A DNA stretch of 64,000 bases, from the NCBI RefSeq assembly GCF_030157465.1, contig NZ_JAOAUU010000058.1:124001-188000 (forward strand), given 5' to 3'. Within the stretch, counting starts at the first letter, position 1, and the number at the start of each line of letters is the position of its first letter. The notes under the pieces are model-generated. The model ran no database searches. It saw nothing but the letters and a program-made list of their open reading frames with translations, and was not told the origin of the DNA. Position numbers and translations under genes: made by a program. This DNA comes from Zoogloea sp. GTDB lineage: Bacteria > Pseudomonadota > Gammaproteobacteria > Burkholderiales > Rhodocyclaceae. Shown here piece by piece: positions 7,938 through 16,529 of this stretch.

Positions 7938-10900
7938 ATGAGCCGGCACACCCTCCTCGCCCCGCTGATCGCCGCCCCCGGCACCCGCCAGGCCGACCGC
8001 CACCCGCCGCAGCTCGACCCGGCCCACGCCCCGCTGGACGGCCGCGACGAAACCGCGCTCTTGCTGGCGGCCCGCGCGCTGGCCGGCCAGCTGCGCTACT
8101 ACGGCCACACGCCCGACACGCCCGACGGCAACTGGAGCGAATTCTTTCCCGCGCCCCAACCCGGCGAGCGCCCCGACGACTACCGCGCCCGCCTCGCCGC
8201 GCTGGCCGACACCACCGACGGCAGCCTCGCCCCCCACCTCGCCCTGCTGCTGGCGGTGCTGCGCGTAGCCCGCCACCCGCGGGCGCTGCTGGACGATTTC
8301 ACCCGCCGGCACCTCGAATTCCAGCTTCAAACCGCCCTCGGCTTTGAAGCCCGGCCGCCCCGGCCCGACCACGCCCACGTGCTGGTCCAGCTCAAGAAAG
8401 GCGCCGCGCCCGTCGAAATCCGCCCCGAACACAGCCTTTCCGCCGGCAAGGACGCCAGCAACACCGAACGCATCTACCGCCCGGTGCGCCCGGTGGTTGC
8501 CGGCCAGGCCAGCATCGCCCGCCTGTGCGCCACCCTGCACCACGCCGGCCGCCTCGGCTTTGCCCCGGTGGCCGATTCCGCCAACGGCCTGGGCGAAAAA
8601 CTGCCCGCCGACGCCCCCGACTGGTCGCCCTTCGGCCTCACCCCCGCCGGCCAGCCCATGCTGCCCGACGCCCCGGTCGGTTTCGCCTTTGCCGCCGCCG
8701 TGCTGCGCCTGGCCGAAGGCGAGCGCAAAATCACGCTCAGCCTCGGCCTCGCCGGGCTCAACCCCGAAATCCACACCGGCGCGGCCCTCGCCGCCGCCTT
8801 CAGCGCCCGCCTCAGCGGCCCCAAGGGCTGGCTCGGCCCCTTCACGCTCGACGCCTCCAGCGTAAGCGGCGGCGCCTGGAACTTCAGCGTCACCGTTCCC
8901 GCCGGCACCGCGGCGGTTGTCGACGCGCAGCCCGCCGCCCTGGGCCAGCCCTTCCCGGCCGGGCTGCCGGTCATCCAGCTGCTGCTCAACGACAGCGCCC
9001 GCTTCGACCTCGCCGCCGGGCTGCGCCTGCGCCAGGCCAGCATCAAGGTCACCGTATCGGGCATCCACGGGCTGCAGCTCGAAAGCGAACTCGGCAAGCT
9101 CGACCCGACCAAGGCCTTTCTGCCCTTCGGCCCGCAGGCGGCGCCCGGCACCTGCTTCTACATCGGCTGCCCCGAAGCGCTGGGCAAGCCGCTGTCCGAT
9201 CTGTCGCTGCAACTCGTCTGGCAAAACGCCCCCGCCACCCAGGCCGATCTCACCGCCCGCTACGCCCGCTACAGCGGCCAAAGCAGCCTCGCCTTCGGCG
9301 TAAAGGCCGACGCCGGCTGGGCCGACCTGCGCAGCACGCGCAGCCGCGTGGTCACGCTGATACCCGGCAGCGATGGCAAGATCGACCTCGGCCCCAACCT
9401 CGACCCGGCTCACGCCCACACCGCCCGCAAACCCTCCGCCAAACGCCAGATGCTGCGCGCCGACAGCACCGCCGCCCGCCGCAAGATCGGCTACGCCCGG
9501 CACCAGCAGCCGATGCAGCCCGACGACGAATCGCGGCCCCTCGACCCCCGCGCCGGCTACATCACCCTCAGCCTCAAGACCGACCTGCTCCACGTGGCCT
9601 GGCGCAGCGAAGCCGTGGCGGCGCTCATCGCCAAACAGCCGGCGCTCGCCGAACCGTGGACGCCCAAGCTGCAATCCATCAGCCTCAATTACACCGCCCA
9701 ATCCGGCACCGCCCACCTGGACGACGAGCGCCCCGCCGCCTTCAGCGACGCCGCCGTCGAGTTCTTCCATGTGGATGCCTTCGGCGTGGCCCGCGAACAC
9801 CTGTGGCTGAACCGCGCCCGCCCCTGGGCCGACCAGGGCACCCCCAGCCTGCTGCCGCCCCACCCGGCCGCCGGCGAACTGCTGATCGGTATCGCCGGCA
9901 GCGCCGCCGGTGCGCCCCTGAGCCTGCTGTTCCAGGTGGCCGACGGCAGCGCCGACCCGCAGGCCGCGAGCCAGACCCTCGCCTGGTCGGTGCTGGCCGA
10001 CAACGCCTGGCGGCCCCTCGCCAGCGGCACCGAACTCACCCTCGACACCACCCGCTCGCTGCGCACCAGCGGCATCGTGGCCATCAACCTGCCCGCCGAA
10101 ACCACCACCGACAACACCCGCATGCCGTCCGGGCTGGTGTGGCTGCGCGCCGCCATTCCGGCCCAGCCGGGGGCCGCCTGCCGGCTCGTCGGCGTGCATC
10201 CCAACGCCGTCGAGGTGGCTTTTGAACACCGGGGCAACGCCGCCAGCCACCTGGCCAGCGCCCTGCCGGCCGGCAGCATCACGCGTTTTCTGGTGCCGCC
10301 CGCCGGCCTCAAGGGCCTTGCCCAGCCCTACGCCTCCTTCGGCGGGGCGCTGCGCGAAGACGCCGCCGCCCTTGCCCGACGCGCCACCGAGCGCCTGCGC
10401 CACCGGGGCCGCGCCATCAGCCCGCGGGATTTCGAACGCCTGGTGCTGCAGGCCTTTCCCGGCGTCGACCGGGTCAAGTGCATTCCCCACGCCCGCCCCG
10501 ATTCGTGGTTCGCCCCCGGCCACACCACCCTCGTCGTGGTGCCCGACCTGCGCCAGCGCAACGCCGTCGACCCGCTGCAGCCGCGGGTCGACCTCGACAC
10601 CCTCGAACGCATCCGCAGCCACATCCTGGCCCGCGCGACCATGGGCCTGTCCGAGGCCACCCTCACGGTAAAAAACCCCGGCTACCGCCCGGTGCTGCTC
10701 GATTTCAAGGTGGCCATGCGCCCCGGCTACGCCTTCAGCTACTACCGCCGCGACATCAACGCCGCGCTGGTGCGCGCCCTGTCGCCGTGGGCCTTCGACA
10801 GCGCCTTTCCGCTGGATTTCGGCGGCCGGGTGATCCGCTCGGCGCTGGTCGATTTCGTCGAAAGCCTCGAATGGGTGGATTACGTCACCGACTTCCGCCT

Positions 10901-11006
10901 TACCCTCGCCGCCCACCCGGCCGGTGACAGCCCGGAACTCGCCCCCGATGCCCCCGACGCCATCCTCGTCTCGGCACCCGAACACCTGATCGAGGAGATC
11001 CGGTGA
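7938..11006 (+). CDS. eCIS baseplate J/gp47-like protein (Pvc11/Afp11-like)
   Basis: This is a 1022-residue baseplate wedge component. The N-terminal part (HPPQLDPAHAPLDGRDE, EFFPAPQPGER) and especially the C-terminal baseplate-J block at about residues 797-850 (RATERLRHRGRAISPRDFER, followed by VLQAFPGVDRVKC) are diagnostic of Pvc11-type proteins. A beta-rich central region of several hundred residues precedes that block. The gene begins five bases after the gp25-like stop and its TGA overlaps the next gene start. With the following protein it should form the wedge heterodimers around the spike hub. The family call is secure; the structural role is taken from Afp/PVC. Confidence 0.9.
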   Translation: MSRHTLLAPLIAAPGTRQADRHPPQLDPAHAPLDGRDETALLLAARALAGQLRYYGHTPDTPDGNWSEFFPAPQPGERPDDYRARLAALADTTDGSLAPHLALLLAVLRVARHPRALLDDFTRRHLEFQLQTALGFEARPPRPDHAHVLVQLKKGAAPVEIRPEHSLSAGKDASNTERIYRPVRPVVAGQASIARLCATLHHAGRLGFAPVADSANGLGEKLPADAPDWSPFGLTPAGQPMLPDAPVGFAFAAAVLRLAEGERKITLSLGLAGLNPEIHTGAALAAAFSARLSGPKGWLGPFTLDASSVSGGAWNFSVTVPAGTAAVVDAQPAALGQPFPAGLPVIQLLLNDSARFDLAAGLRLRQASIKVTVSGIHGLQLESELGKLDPTKAFLPFGPQAAPGTCFYIGCPEALGKPLSDLSLQLVWQNAPATQADLTARYARYSGQSSLAFGVKADAGWADLRSTRSRVVTLIPGSDGKIDLGPNLDPAHAHTARKPSAKRQMLRADSTAARRKIGYARHQQPMQPDDESRPLDPRAGYITLSLKTDLLHVAWRSEAVAALIAKQPALAEPWTPKLQSISLNYTAQSGTAHLDDERPAAFSDAAVEFFHVDAFGVAREHLWLNRARPWADQGTPSLLPPHPAAGELLIGIAGSAAGAPLSLLFQVADGSADPQAASQTLAWSVLADNAWRPLASGTELTLDTTRSLRTSGIVAINLPAETTTDNTRMPSGLVWLRAAIPAQPGAACRLVGVHPNAVEVAFEHRGNAASHLASALPAGSITRFLVPPAGLKGLAQPYASFGGALREDAAALARRATERLRHRGRAISPRDFERLVLQAFPGVDRVKCIPHARPDSWFAPGHTTLVVVPDLRQRNAVDPLQPRVDLDTLERIRSHILARATMGLSEATLTVKNPGYRPVLLDFKVAMRPGYAFSYYRRDINAALVRALSPWAFDSAFPLDFGGRVIRSALVDFVESLEWVDYVTDFRLTLAAHPAGDSPELAPDAPDAILVSAPEHLIEEIR

Positions 11007-13768
11007 TGGCCACCGCCTCCAGCCCGCTCCAGCCGGCCACCCTGCCACGCACGCCCGAGCCCGTCGGCCAGAACGCCGCCGCGCTCTATACCGAAGGCCT
11101 CGAACACCTGCGCCGCCTCGCCGGCCAGACCTGGACCGACCACAACATCCACGATCCGGGCATCACCACCCTCGAACTCGTCACCTGGGCCCAGGCCGAA
11201 CTCGGCTACCGGGCCGCGCTGCCGCTCACCGACCTGCTCGCCGCCCCGGCCGACGCCGGCCCGGCCATCGGCGGGCAATTCCACCGCGCCCGCGACGTGC
11301 TGCCCAGCGCGCCGCTCACCGCCCTCGACTGGCGCAAGCTCTTGATCGACCTCGAAGGCGTCAAGAACGCCTGGATCACGCCGGTCACCCCGCCGCCGCT
11401 CTACGCCGACCGGCTGGCGCGCAAGCTCGGCCGCAGCCCGCCGGCCCACGCCCATTACCAGGAAGTCCGCCTTGGCGGCCTGTACCGCGTCGCCATTGAT
11501 TTCATGGACGACGACAACACCCTGGCCGAGCAGGACATCGTGCTCTCCCGCGTGCGCGCCGCCCTCGAAGCCCACCGCAACCTCGCCGAAGATTTCATCG
11601 CCATCGACCCGGTGCCCACCCAGCGCTTCGCCCTGTGCGCCGAACTCGACCTGGACGCCAGCGCCAGCGTCACCGAAGTGGCCGCCCAGCTACTTTTCGA
11701 CGCCGCCCGGACCATTGCGCCGCCGGTGCCCAGCTACAGCCTCGCCCAGATGCGCGCCCGCCCCGGCCCCAACGGCCAGCCGCGCAGCATCGCCGACATT
11801 TTCGAGGGCCCCGCGCTGACCAACGGCTTCATCGACGAAGCCGACCTCGTGCGCTCCGAACTGCCCGACACCCTGCGCCTGTCTGATCTGATCGGCGTGC
11901 TGATGGACGTGCCCGGCGTGCATGCGATCACCGACATCACCCTCAACCCGCTTGATGCGTCCGGCAACCCGCAAACCCTCGCCAACCGCTGGCGCGTGCC
12001 GGTGCAGCCCGGCCACCTGCCGCGCCTCGCCATCGACTTCGACGGCGAAACCCCCGCCGGCCGGCTGGTGTTCAGAAAACGCGGCCTGCCCGTGGCCGGC
12101 TGGAACCTCGCCGACATGCCCCCCGGCGTGCGCGCCCGCCTCGACGCCCTGCGCGAAGACGCCCGCCGCGCCGTCGAAACCCCGCAACGCGAAGACCTGC
12201 CCCTGCCCGACGGCCGCTGGCGTGATCTCGCGGCCTACCGTTCGCTGCAACTGGACTTTCCCGCCCTCTACGGCCTCGGCGAAGCCGGCCTCGGCGGCCA
12301 GCCCGATGCCCAGCGCCAGGCCCAGCTGCTGCAGTTCAAGGCCTGGCTGCTGCTCTTCGACCAGCAGATCGCCAACGATCTCGCCCAGCTCGCCCGCGGC
12401 CGCAACCTGCTATCCGTTCACCCCGGCGATCTGCAGCGGGTTGCCGAGCGCTTTGCCGACCCGCTGCACGGCGCCCGCACCCTTAGCGCGCGCATCGTCG
12501 ACAGCGTGCCCGACCACGCCCGGCTCTACCCGGAAGGCGTCACGCCCCAGTCGCTCAGCGTGCTCCAGCAAAGCGCCGACGAAGCCATCGCCCAGCAAAA
12601 CCGCTTTCTCGACCACCTGCTGGCGCGCCTTGGCGAAGATTTCTCCGAATACGCCGCCGTAATGGCCTCGGCCTTCGACCACAGCGACGCCAAAGTCATC
12701 GCCGACAAATGCGCCTTTCTGGCTGAAGCCGCCAGCCTCACCGCCAGGCGCGCCCAGGCCTACCCCCAGCGCCCGGACGATCCGGCCGATCTCTGGAACA
12801 CCGACAAGGTCAGCGGCCTCGAACGGCGCCTGGCGCGCCTGCTCGGGATTGCCGATTTCACCCGCCGCAACCTCGGCGCGGTTTCGTACGACACCTACGC
12901 CGAAGTGGACAGCCGCCCCGGCGACAACCCCCACGACGAATACCGCTTCCGCGTGCTGCGCGCCGGCGACAACAAGATCCTGCTTTCATCCACGGTGCAC
13001 TACCCCAGCCGCGAAACCGCCCGCGCCGCGATGATCCAGGCCATCGAACGCGGCCAGCAGCTCGACCACTACCAGATCATCGACGGCCGCGACGGCAAGG
13101 CCTATTTCCGCGTCACCGCCGCCGACGGCCACGTGCTCGCCCGCCGCAACGAAGGCTTTGCCAGCGCGGATGCCGCCCGCACCGAAATGTCCGCCCTCAC
13201 GGTTTACCTGCGCGAGCACTACAGCGGCGAAGGGCTCTACGTTTTCGAGAACATCCTGCTCCGCCCGGCCCTGCAACAAAACGAAGACGGCAGCTACGCC
13301 ATCACCGACGACCCGCTCATGCCCATCTGCCTCGATGGCGACTGCACCGATTGCGCCGACGCCGACCCCTATTCGTGGCGCCTGCAAATTGTGCTGCCGG
13401 CCTACGCCGGACGCTTCCAGAACCTGGATTTCCGCCACTTCGTCGAGCACACCATCCGCAGCGAAGTGCCCGCCCACCTGCTGCCCAAGATCTGCTGGGT
13501 GAACGCCGACGACATGGCCCGCTTCGAGCGCGCCTATCGGGACTGGCTCAGCCTCCACGCCGGCCACACCCGCGCCAACCGGCCCGAAAAGCTGCAGGCC
13601 ATGATCGACGCCCTCACCGGCATCAAAAACGTCTATCCCCAGCGCCACCTTTACAACTGCCTGCCCGAGCCCGACCAGGCCCCGCCGCCGCCCTTCGTGC
13701 TGGGCCGCACTTCGCTGGGCAGCACCCCCGATCATCACGACACCCCCCAGGAGACCGACCATGGCTGA
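11006..13768 (+). CDS. eCIS baseplate protein (Pvc12/Afp12-like)
   Basis: This is a 920-residue partner of the J-like baseplate protein. The conserved N-terminal block (TWTDHNIHDPGITTLELVTW, then AELGYRAALPLTDLL) is typical of Pvc12/gp6-type wedge proteins, as is the region QLLQFKAWLLLFDQQIANDL in the middle. The ATG at 11006 shares its A with the preceding TGA; a GTG one codon earlier is also possible. The 3' end overlaps the next gene by eight bases. The C-terminus holds a cysteine cluster (CLDGDCTDCADADPYSW) that could bind a metal, which I see but cannot assign. Confidence 0.87.
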   Translation: MATASSPLQPATLPRTPEPVGQNAAALYTEGLEHLRRLAGQTWTDHNIHDPGITTLELVTWAQAELGYRAALPLTDLLAAPADAGPAIGGQFHRARDVLPSAPLTALDWRKLLIDLEGVKNAWITPVTPPPLYADRLARKLGRSPPAHAHYQEVRLGGLYRVAIDFMDDDNTLAEQDIVLSRVRAALEAHRNLAEDFIAIDPVPTQRFALCAELDLDASASVTEVAAQLLFDAARTIAPPVPSYSLAQMRARPGPNGQPRSIADIFEGPALTNGFIDEADLVRSELPDTLRLSDLIGVLMDVPGVHAITDITLNPLDASGNPQTLANRWRVPVQPGHLPRLAIDFDGETPAGRLVFRKRGLPVAGWNLADMPPGVRARLDALREDARRAVETPQREDLPLPDGRWRDLAAYRSLQLDFPALYGLGEAGLGGQPDAQRQAQLLQFKAWLLLFDQQIANDLAQLARGRNLLSVHPGDLQRVAERFADPLHGARTLSARIVDSVPDHARLYPEGVTPQSLSVLQQSADEAIAQQNRFLDHLLARLGEDFSEYAAVMASAFDHSDAKVIADKCAFLAEAASLTARRAQAYPQRPDDPADLWNTDKVSGLERRLARLLGIADFTRRNLGAVSYDTYAEVDSRPGDNPHDEYRFRVLRAGDNKILLSSTVHYPSRETARAAMIQAIERGQQLDHYQIIDGRDGKAYFRVTAADGHVLARRNEGFASADAARTEMSALTVYLREHYSGEGLYVFENILLRPALQQNEDGSYAITDDPLMPICLDGDCTDCADADPYSWRLQIVLPAYAGRFQNLDFRHFVEHTIRSEVPAHLLPKICWVNADDMARFERAYRDWLSLHAGHTRANRPEKLQAMIDALTGIKNVYPQRHLYNCLPEPDQAPPPPFVLGRTSLGSTPDHHDTPQETDHG

Positions 13769-16514
13769 TCCCAAACAGGTCATCTACAGTCTTGGTTCCG
13801 CCCTCGCCACCCAGTACGCGGTATTCGAGCGAGACCAGGTTCTCACCCACACCCAGCTCAACGAAGTGGGCACCTGGCTCGACCAGCAGGATCGCCTGTC
13901 GCGCACCAGCCTGTTCGGCACGGGCATTGCCACCGGCCTCAAGGCGTCAATGGCCTTCGACGCCCGCTCGGTTACGGTGTCGGCCGGCCTCGGCATCACC
14001 ACCGACGGCGACCTGATCCGCCTGCCCCAAGCCGTGCAGCGCAGCCATGTGCGCCCCTACGACGCCACCGCCCCGCTTTACGCGCCCCTGCTAACCGCCG
14101 GCGCGCCCATCGACATCCTCGAACTCGTGCCGCCCGACGACCCCCTCGGCACGCCCATCGCCGCCCAGCCCGGCGCCCTCGATGGCCGCGTCGTGCTGCT
14201 GCTGATGGAATCCACCCTCAGCGACCCGGATCTCTGCACCGGCGACGACTGCGACAACCTCGGCCGCGAAAGCCAGCACCGCCTGCGCATTTTGCTGATC
14301 CCGCGCCAGCTGGCCGACGCCCTCGGCAGCCTCAACAGCCACGCCGACGCCGCCACCAAGCTCGACGAACTGATGGCCTACCGGCCGCAGATCGACACCG
14401 CCGTCACCTCCCCCGACGAACTCGCCAAGCACTTCATCCAGGCCACCCGGCGCACTCTCAAGGGCCTCGACGCCGCCCTTCCCGCCTTCTCCGAAAACTT
14501 CCAGGATCTGCTCATCGACGTCTTTGGCGCCGACCACACCGGCGCCTGGGCCCGGCGCCTCGCCGACATCGTCGCCGCCGCCGAGCCCGCGGCGGCCCAG
14601 CCCTGCCATGATTTCCTGAAAGATGTCGTCACCACCTGGAACGAACTGCGCCAGGCCCTGCTTGCCGACAACAGCGTGCCGCTGCCCGCCCCCGGCGCCT
14701 TTCCCAAACACCTGCTGGCCGGCGCCCTCGCCGACCCGGAAGCCGCCCGCACGCCCTTCCACCCGGCCGCCGGCGACGCCCACGCCCGCGAAGCCGCCGC
14801 CGAAGCCCGCTTCCTGATGCGCCGCATGTCACTGCTCATCAGCCAGTACGCCGCGCCCCTCGAGCCCCAGGTCCGCGTCACCCCCAGCCACGGCGAAGAC
14901 CGCCCCCTGGGCGAGCGGGCCATCCCCTGGTATTACCTGCCGGCCGTCCACGCCGGCTGGAACCGCCGGCTCTCCGAGCGCCGTCTCGCCCACCACAACC
15001 TCGGCTACCGCGCCATCGACTACGGCGGCAGCCCGCGCGCCCTCGACCCCCTCGCCGGCAGCATCGCCGGCCACAGTTTCTTTCGCGTCGAAGGCCACCT
15101 CGGCCGCCCTGTTGCCGAAGTCAAAGCCGAACTGCAAAAGCTGATCACCGCGCGCAACCTGCCCTTCGAAGTGCACACCGTGCTCGCCCACACCGAGAAA
15201 AAACGCCTGATCCCGCGCCTCGGCACCCGCTACACCGACCTCCACCGCTTTCACTACCTGCTGCGGCAGGACGTGGACCTGCGCCTCGACGAGAGCAAGC
15301 TCTACGCCGACAAGTTCGTCGCCAACCTCAAGGTAGCCGTGGACAGCAAGGACATCCCGGCCAGCACCGACACCGGCATCAACGTGCTCGGCTCGGCCGA
15401 CACCGCCCGCAAGGCGGTTCTCAACCTCAACGACAAGGCCAAGCTCTCGCTGCAAAAGCAAACCTACAGCGCCTACCGCAGCAGCACCGAAGAAACCCGC
15501 TGGAACACCGACATCGCCGAAACCCTCGGCTCGGTGGGCAACACCCGCGCCGACCTGGGCAAGCTCGCCCGCAGCGACTTCGCCTCGCCCCTCGATTCGC
15601 TGATCCAGACCACCCACCCGCTGTGGCTGGACTGGCTGGACGATCTCATCGTCGCCAAGGACGACAAGGCCGACGACAAGCTGCTGCTGTCCCGCTTTGC
15701 CGCCGACCACCCCGGGCTCGACCACCTGGGCGGCGCCTGGCGCGGCGGCACCTTCATCCTGGTGTACGACGACACCGCCCGCGTCGTGGGCGACTTCACC
15801 GTGGCCTACCCCTGCGCCGAAATCGACGAGCCCGAACCCGTCGAGCCGCCCCTCAAACGGCCGCCCCAGCGCCGCCCGCCCCCCATCCTCGAACCGATCA
15901 AGGTGGTGCGGCCGGTCGATCTGGTGGTCGGCTCGCTGGTCACCGAAAGCGTCACCAGCCGCTTCGAGGTGGCCAGACAGCAGCTCGACGCCACCGTCAA
16001 GGCCGGCCAGGCCGAAGTCACCAAGCAGCTCGCCAACCAGACGGCCAGCGTCGAAGGCCTGGTGAAAGGCGTGTTCAGCACCCGCGCCGCCACCGGCTCC
16101 GACGTGGTGCTGCCCGGCAAAACCGTCGCCACCGGCGACACCGTGCTCGACCAGATGGTCCGGGACGTGGACTACAAGCGCCAGCAGGTGCAAACCCTCG
16201 TCGAACTCACCTCGCGGGGCGATCTCACAGAAACCTCGCGCACCCAGGCCCAGGCCATGCTCACCAAGGCCCAGGCCGAACTCGGCAGCGCCGTTGCCGA
16301 CACCACCGAGCACGTGGTCAAGCAGGGCGTGGATACCACCACCGGCACCACGGCCGGCGTCGCCTCCATCCTTGCCACCGGCACGATGTACGTCACCGAC
16401 ACCACCGCCGCCAGCACCCTAGGCACCCGCCTCGACACCCTTAAAACGGGCAGCACCGGCACCCAGACCGTGCTCATCACCAACCTGCAAAGCTTCGGCA
16501 GGCTCAAGCGCTGA
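13761..16514 (+). CDS. Unknown large eCIS-operon protein (917 aa), candidate fibre or baseplate accessory
   Basis: I do not recognise a named family. The start (MADPKQVIYSLGSALATQY) is followed by a beta-rich segment with a pattern like the outer baseplate attachment of tail proteins (FGTGIATGLKASMAFD, VTVSAGLGITTDGDLIRLP). The middle (about 250-640) is mixed helical. After a proline-rich hinge at about 690-715, the C-terminal 200 residues are helical and coiled-coil-like with Thr/Ala/Gly-rich repeats. It sits where Afp13/Pvc13 fibre genes occur, between the Pvc12-like and tape-measure genes, yet shows no adenovirus or phage fibre-like repeats. CAGGAG at 13749-13754 is its ribosome site. The fibre role is only a hypothesis from position. 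Confidence 0.7.
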   Translation: MADPKQVIYSLGSALATQYAVFERDQVLTHTQLNEVGTWLDQQDRLSRTSLFGTGIATGLKASMAFDARSVTVSAGLGITTDGDLIRLPQAVQRSHVRPYDATAPLYAPLLTAGAPIDILELVPPDDPLGTPIAAQPGALDGRVVLLLMESTLSDPDLCTGDDCDNLGRESQHRLRILLIPRQLADALGSLNSHADAATKLDELMAYRPQIDTAVTSPDELAKHFIQATRRTLKGLDAALPAFSENFQDLLIDVFGADHTGAWARRLADIVAAAEPAAAQPCHDFLKDVVTTWNELRQALLADNSVPLPAPGAFPKHLLAGALADPEAARTPFHPAAGDAHAREAAAEARFLMRRMSLLISQYAAPLEPQVRVTPSHGEDRPLGERAIPWYYLPAVHAGWNRRLSERRLAHHNLGYRAIDYGGSPRALDPLAGSIAGHSFFRVEGHLGRPVAEVKAELQKLITARNLPFEVHTVLAHTEKKRLIPRLGTRYTDLHRFHYLLRQDVDLRLDESKLYADKFVANLKVAVDSKDIPASTDTGINVLGSADTARKAVLNLNDKAKLSLQKQTYSAYRSSTEETRWNTDIAETLGSVGNTRADLGKLARSDFASPLDSLIQTTHPLWLDWLDDLIVAKDDKADDKLLLSRFAADHPGLDHLGGAWRGGTFILVYDDTARVVGDFTVAYPCAEIDEPEPVEPPLKRPPQRRPPPILEPIKVVRPVDLVVGSLVTESVTSRFEVARQQLDATVKAGQAEVTKQLANQTASVEGLVKGVFSTRAATGSDVVLPGKTVATGDTVLDQMVRDVDYKRQQVQTLVELTSRGDLTETSRTQAQAMLTKAQAELGSAVADTTEHVVKQGVDTTTGTTAGVASILATGTMYVTDTTAASTLGTRLDTLKTGSTGTQTVLITNLQSFGRLKR

Positions 16515-16529
16515 AGCGGGGTAACACGC

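Noticed and set aside
5304-11048. Very long minus-strand frames opposite the eCIS genes (for example 5304-7805 and 7884-11048)
   Set aside because: High-GC antisense frames with Gly/Ala/His-rich, low-information translation; the plus-strand genes have clear homologous domains and ribosome sites.
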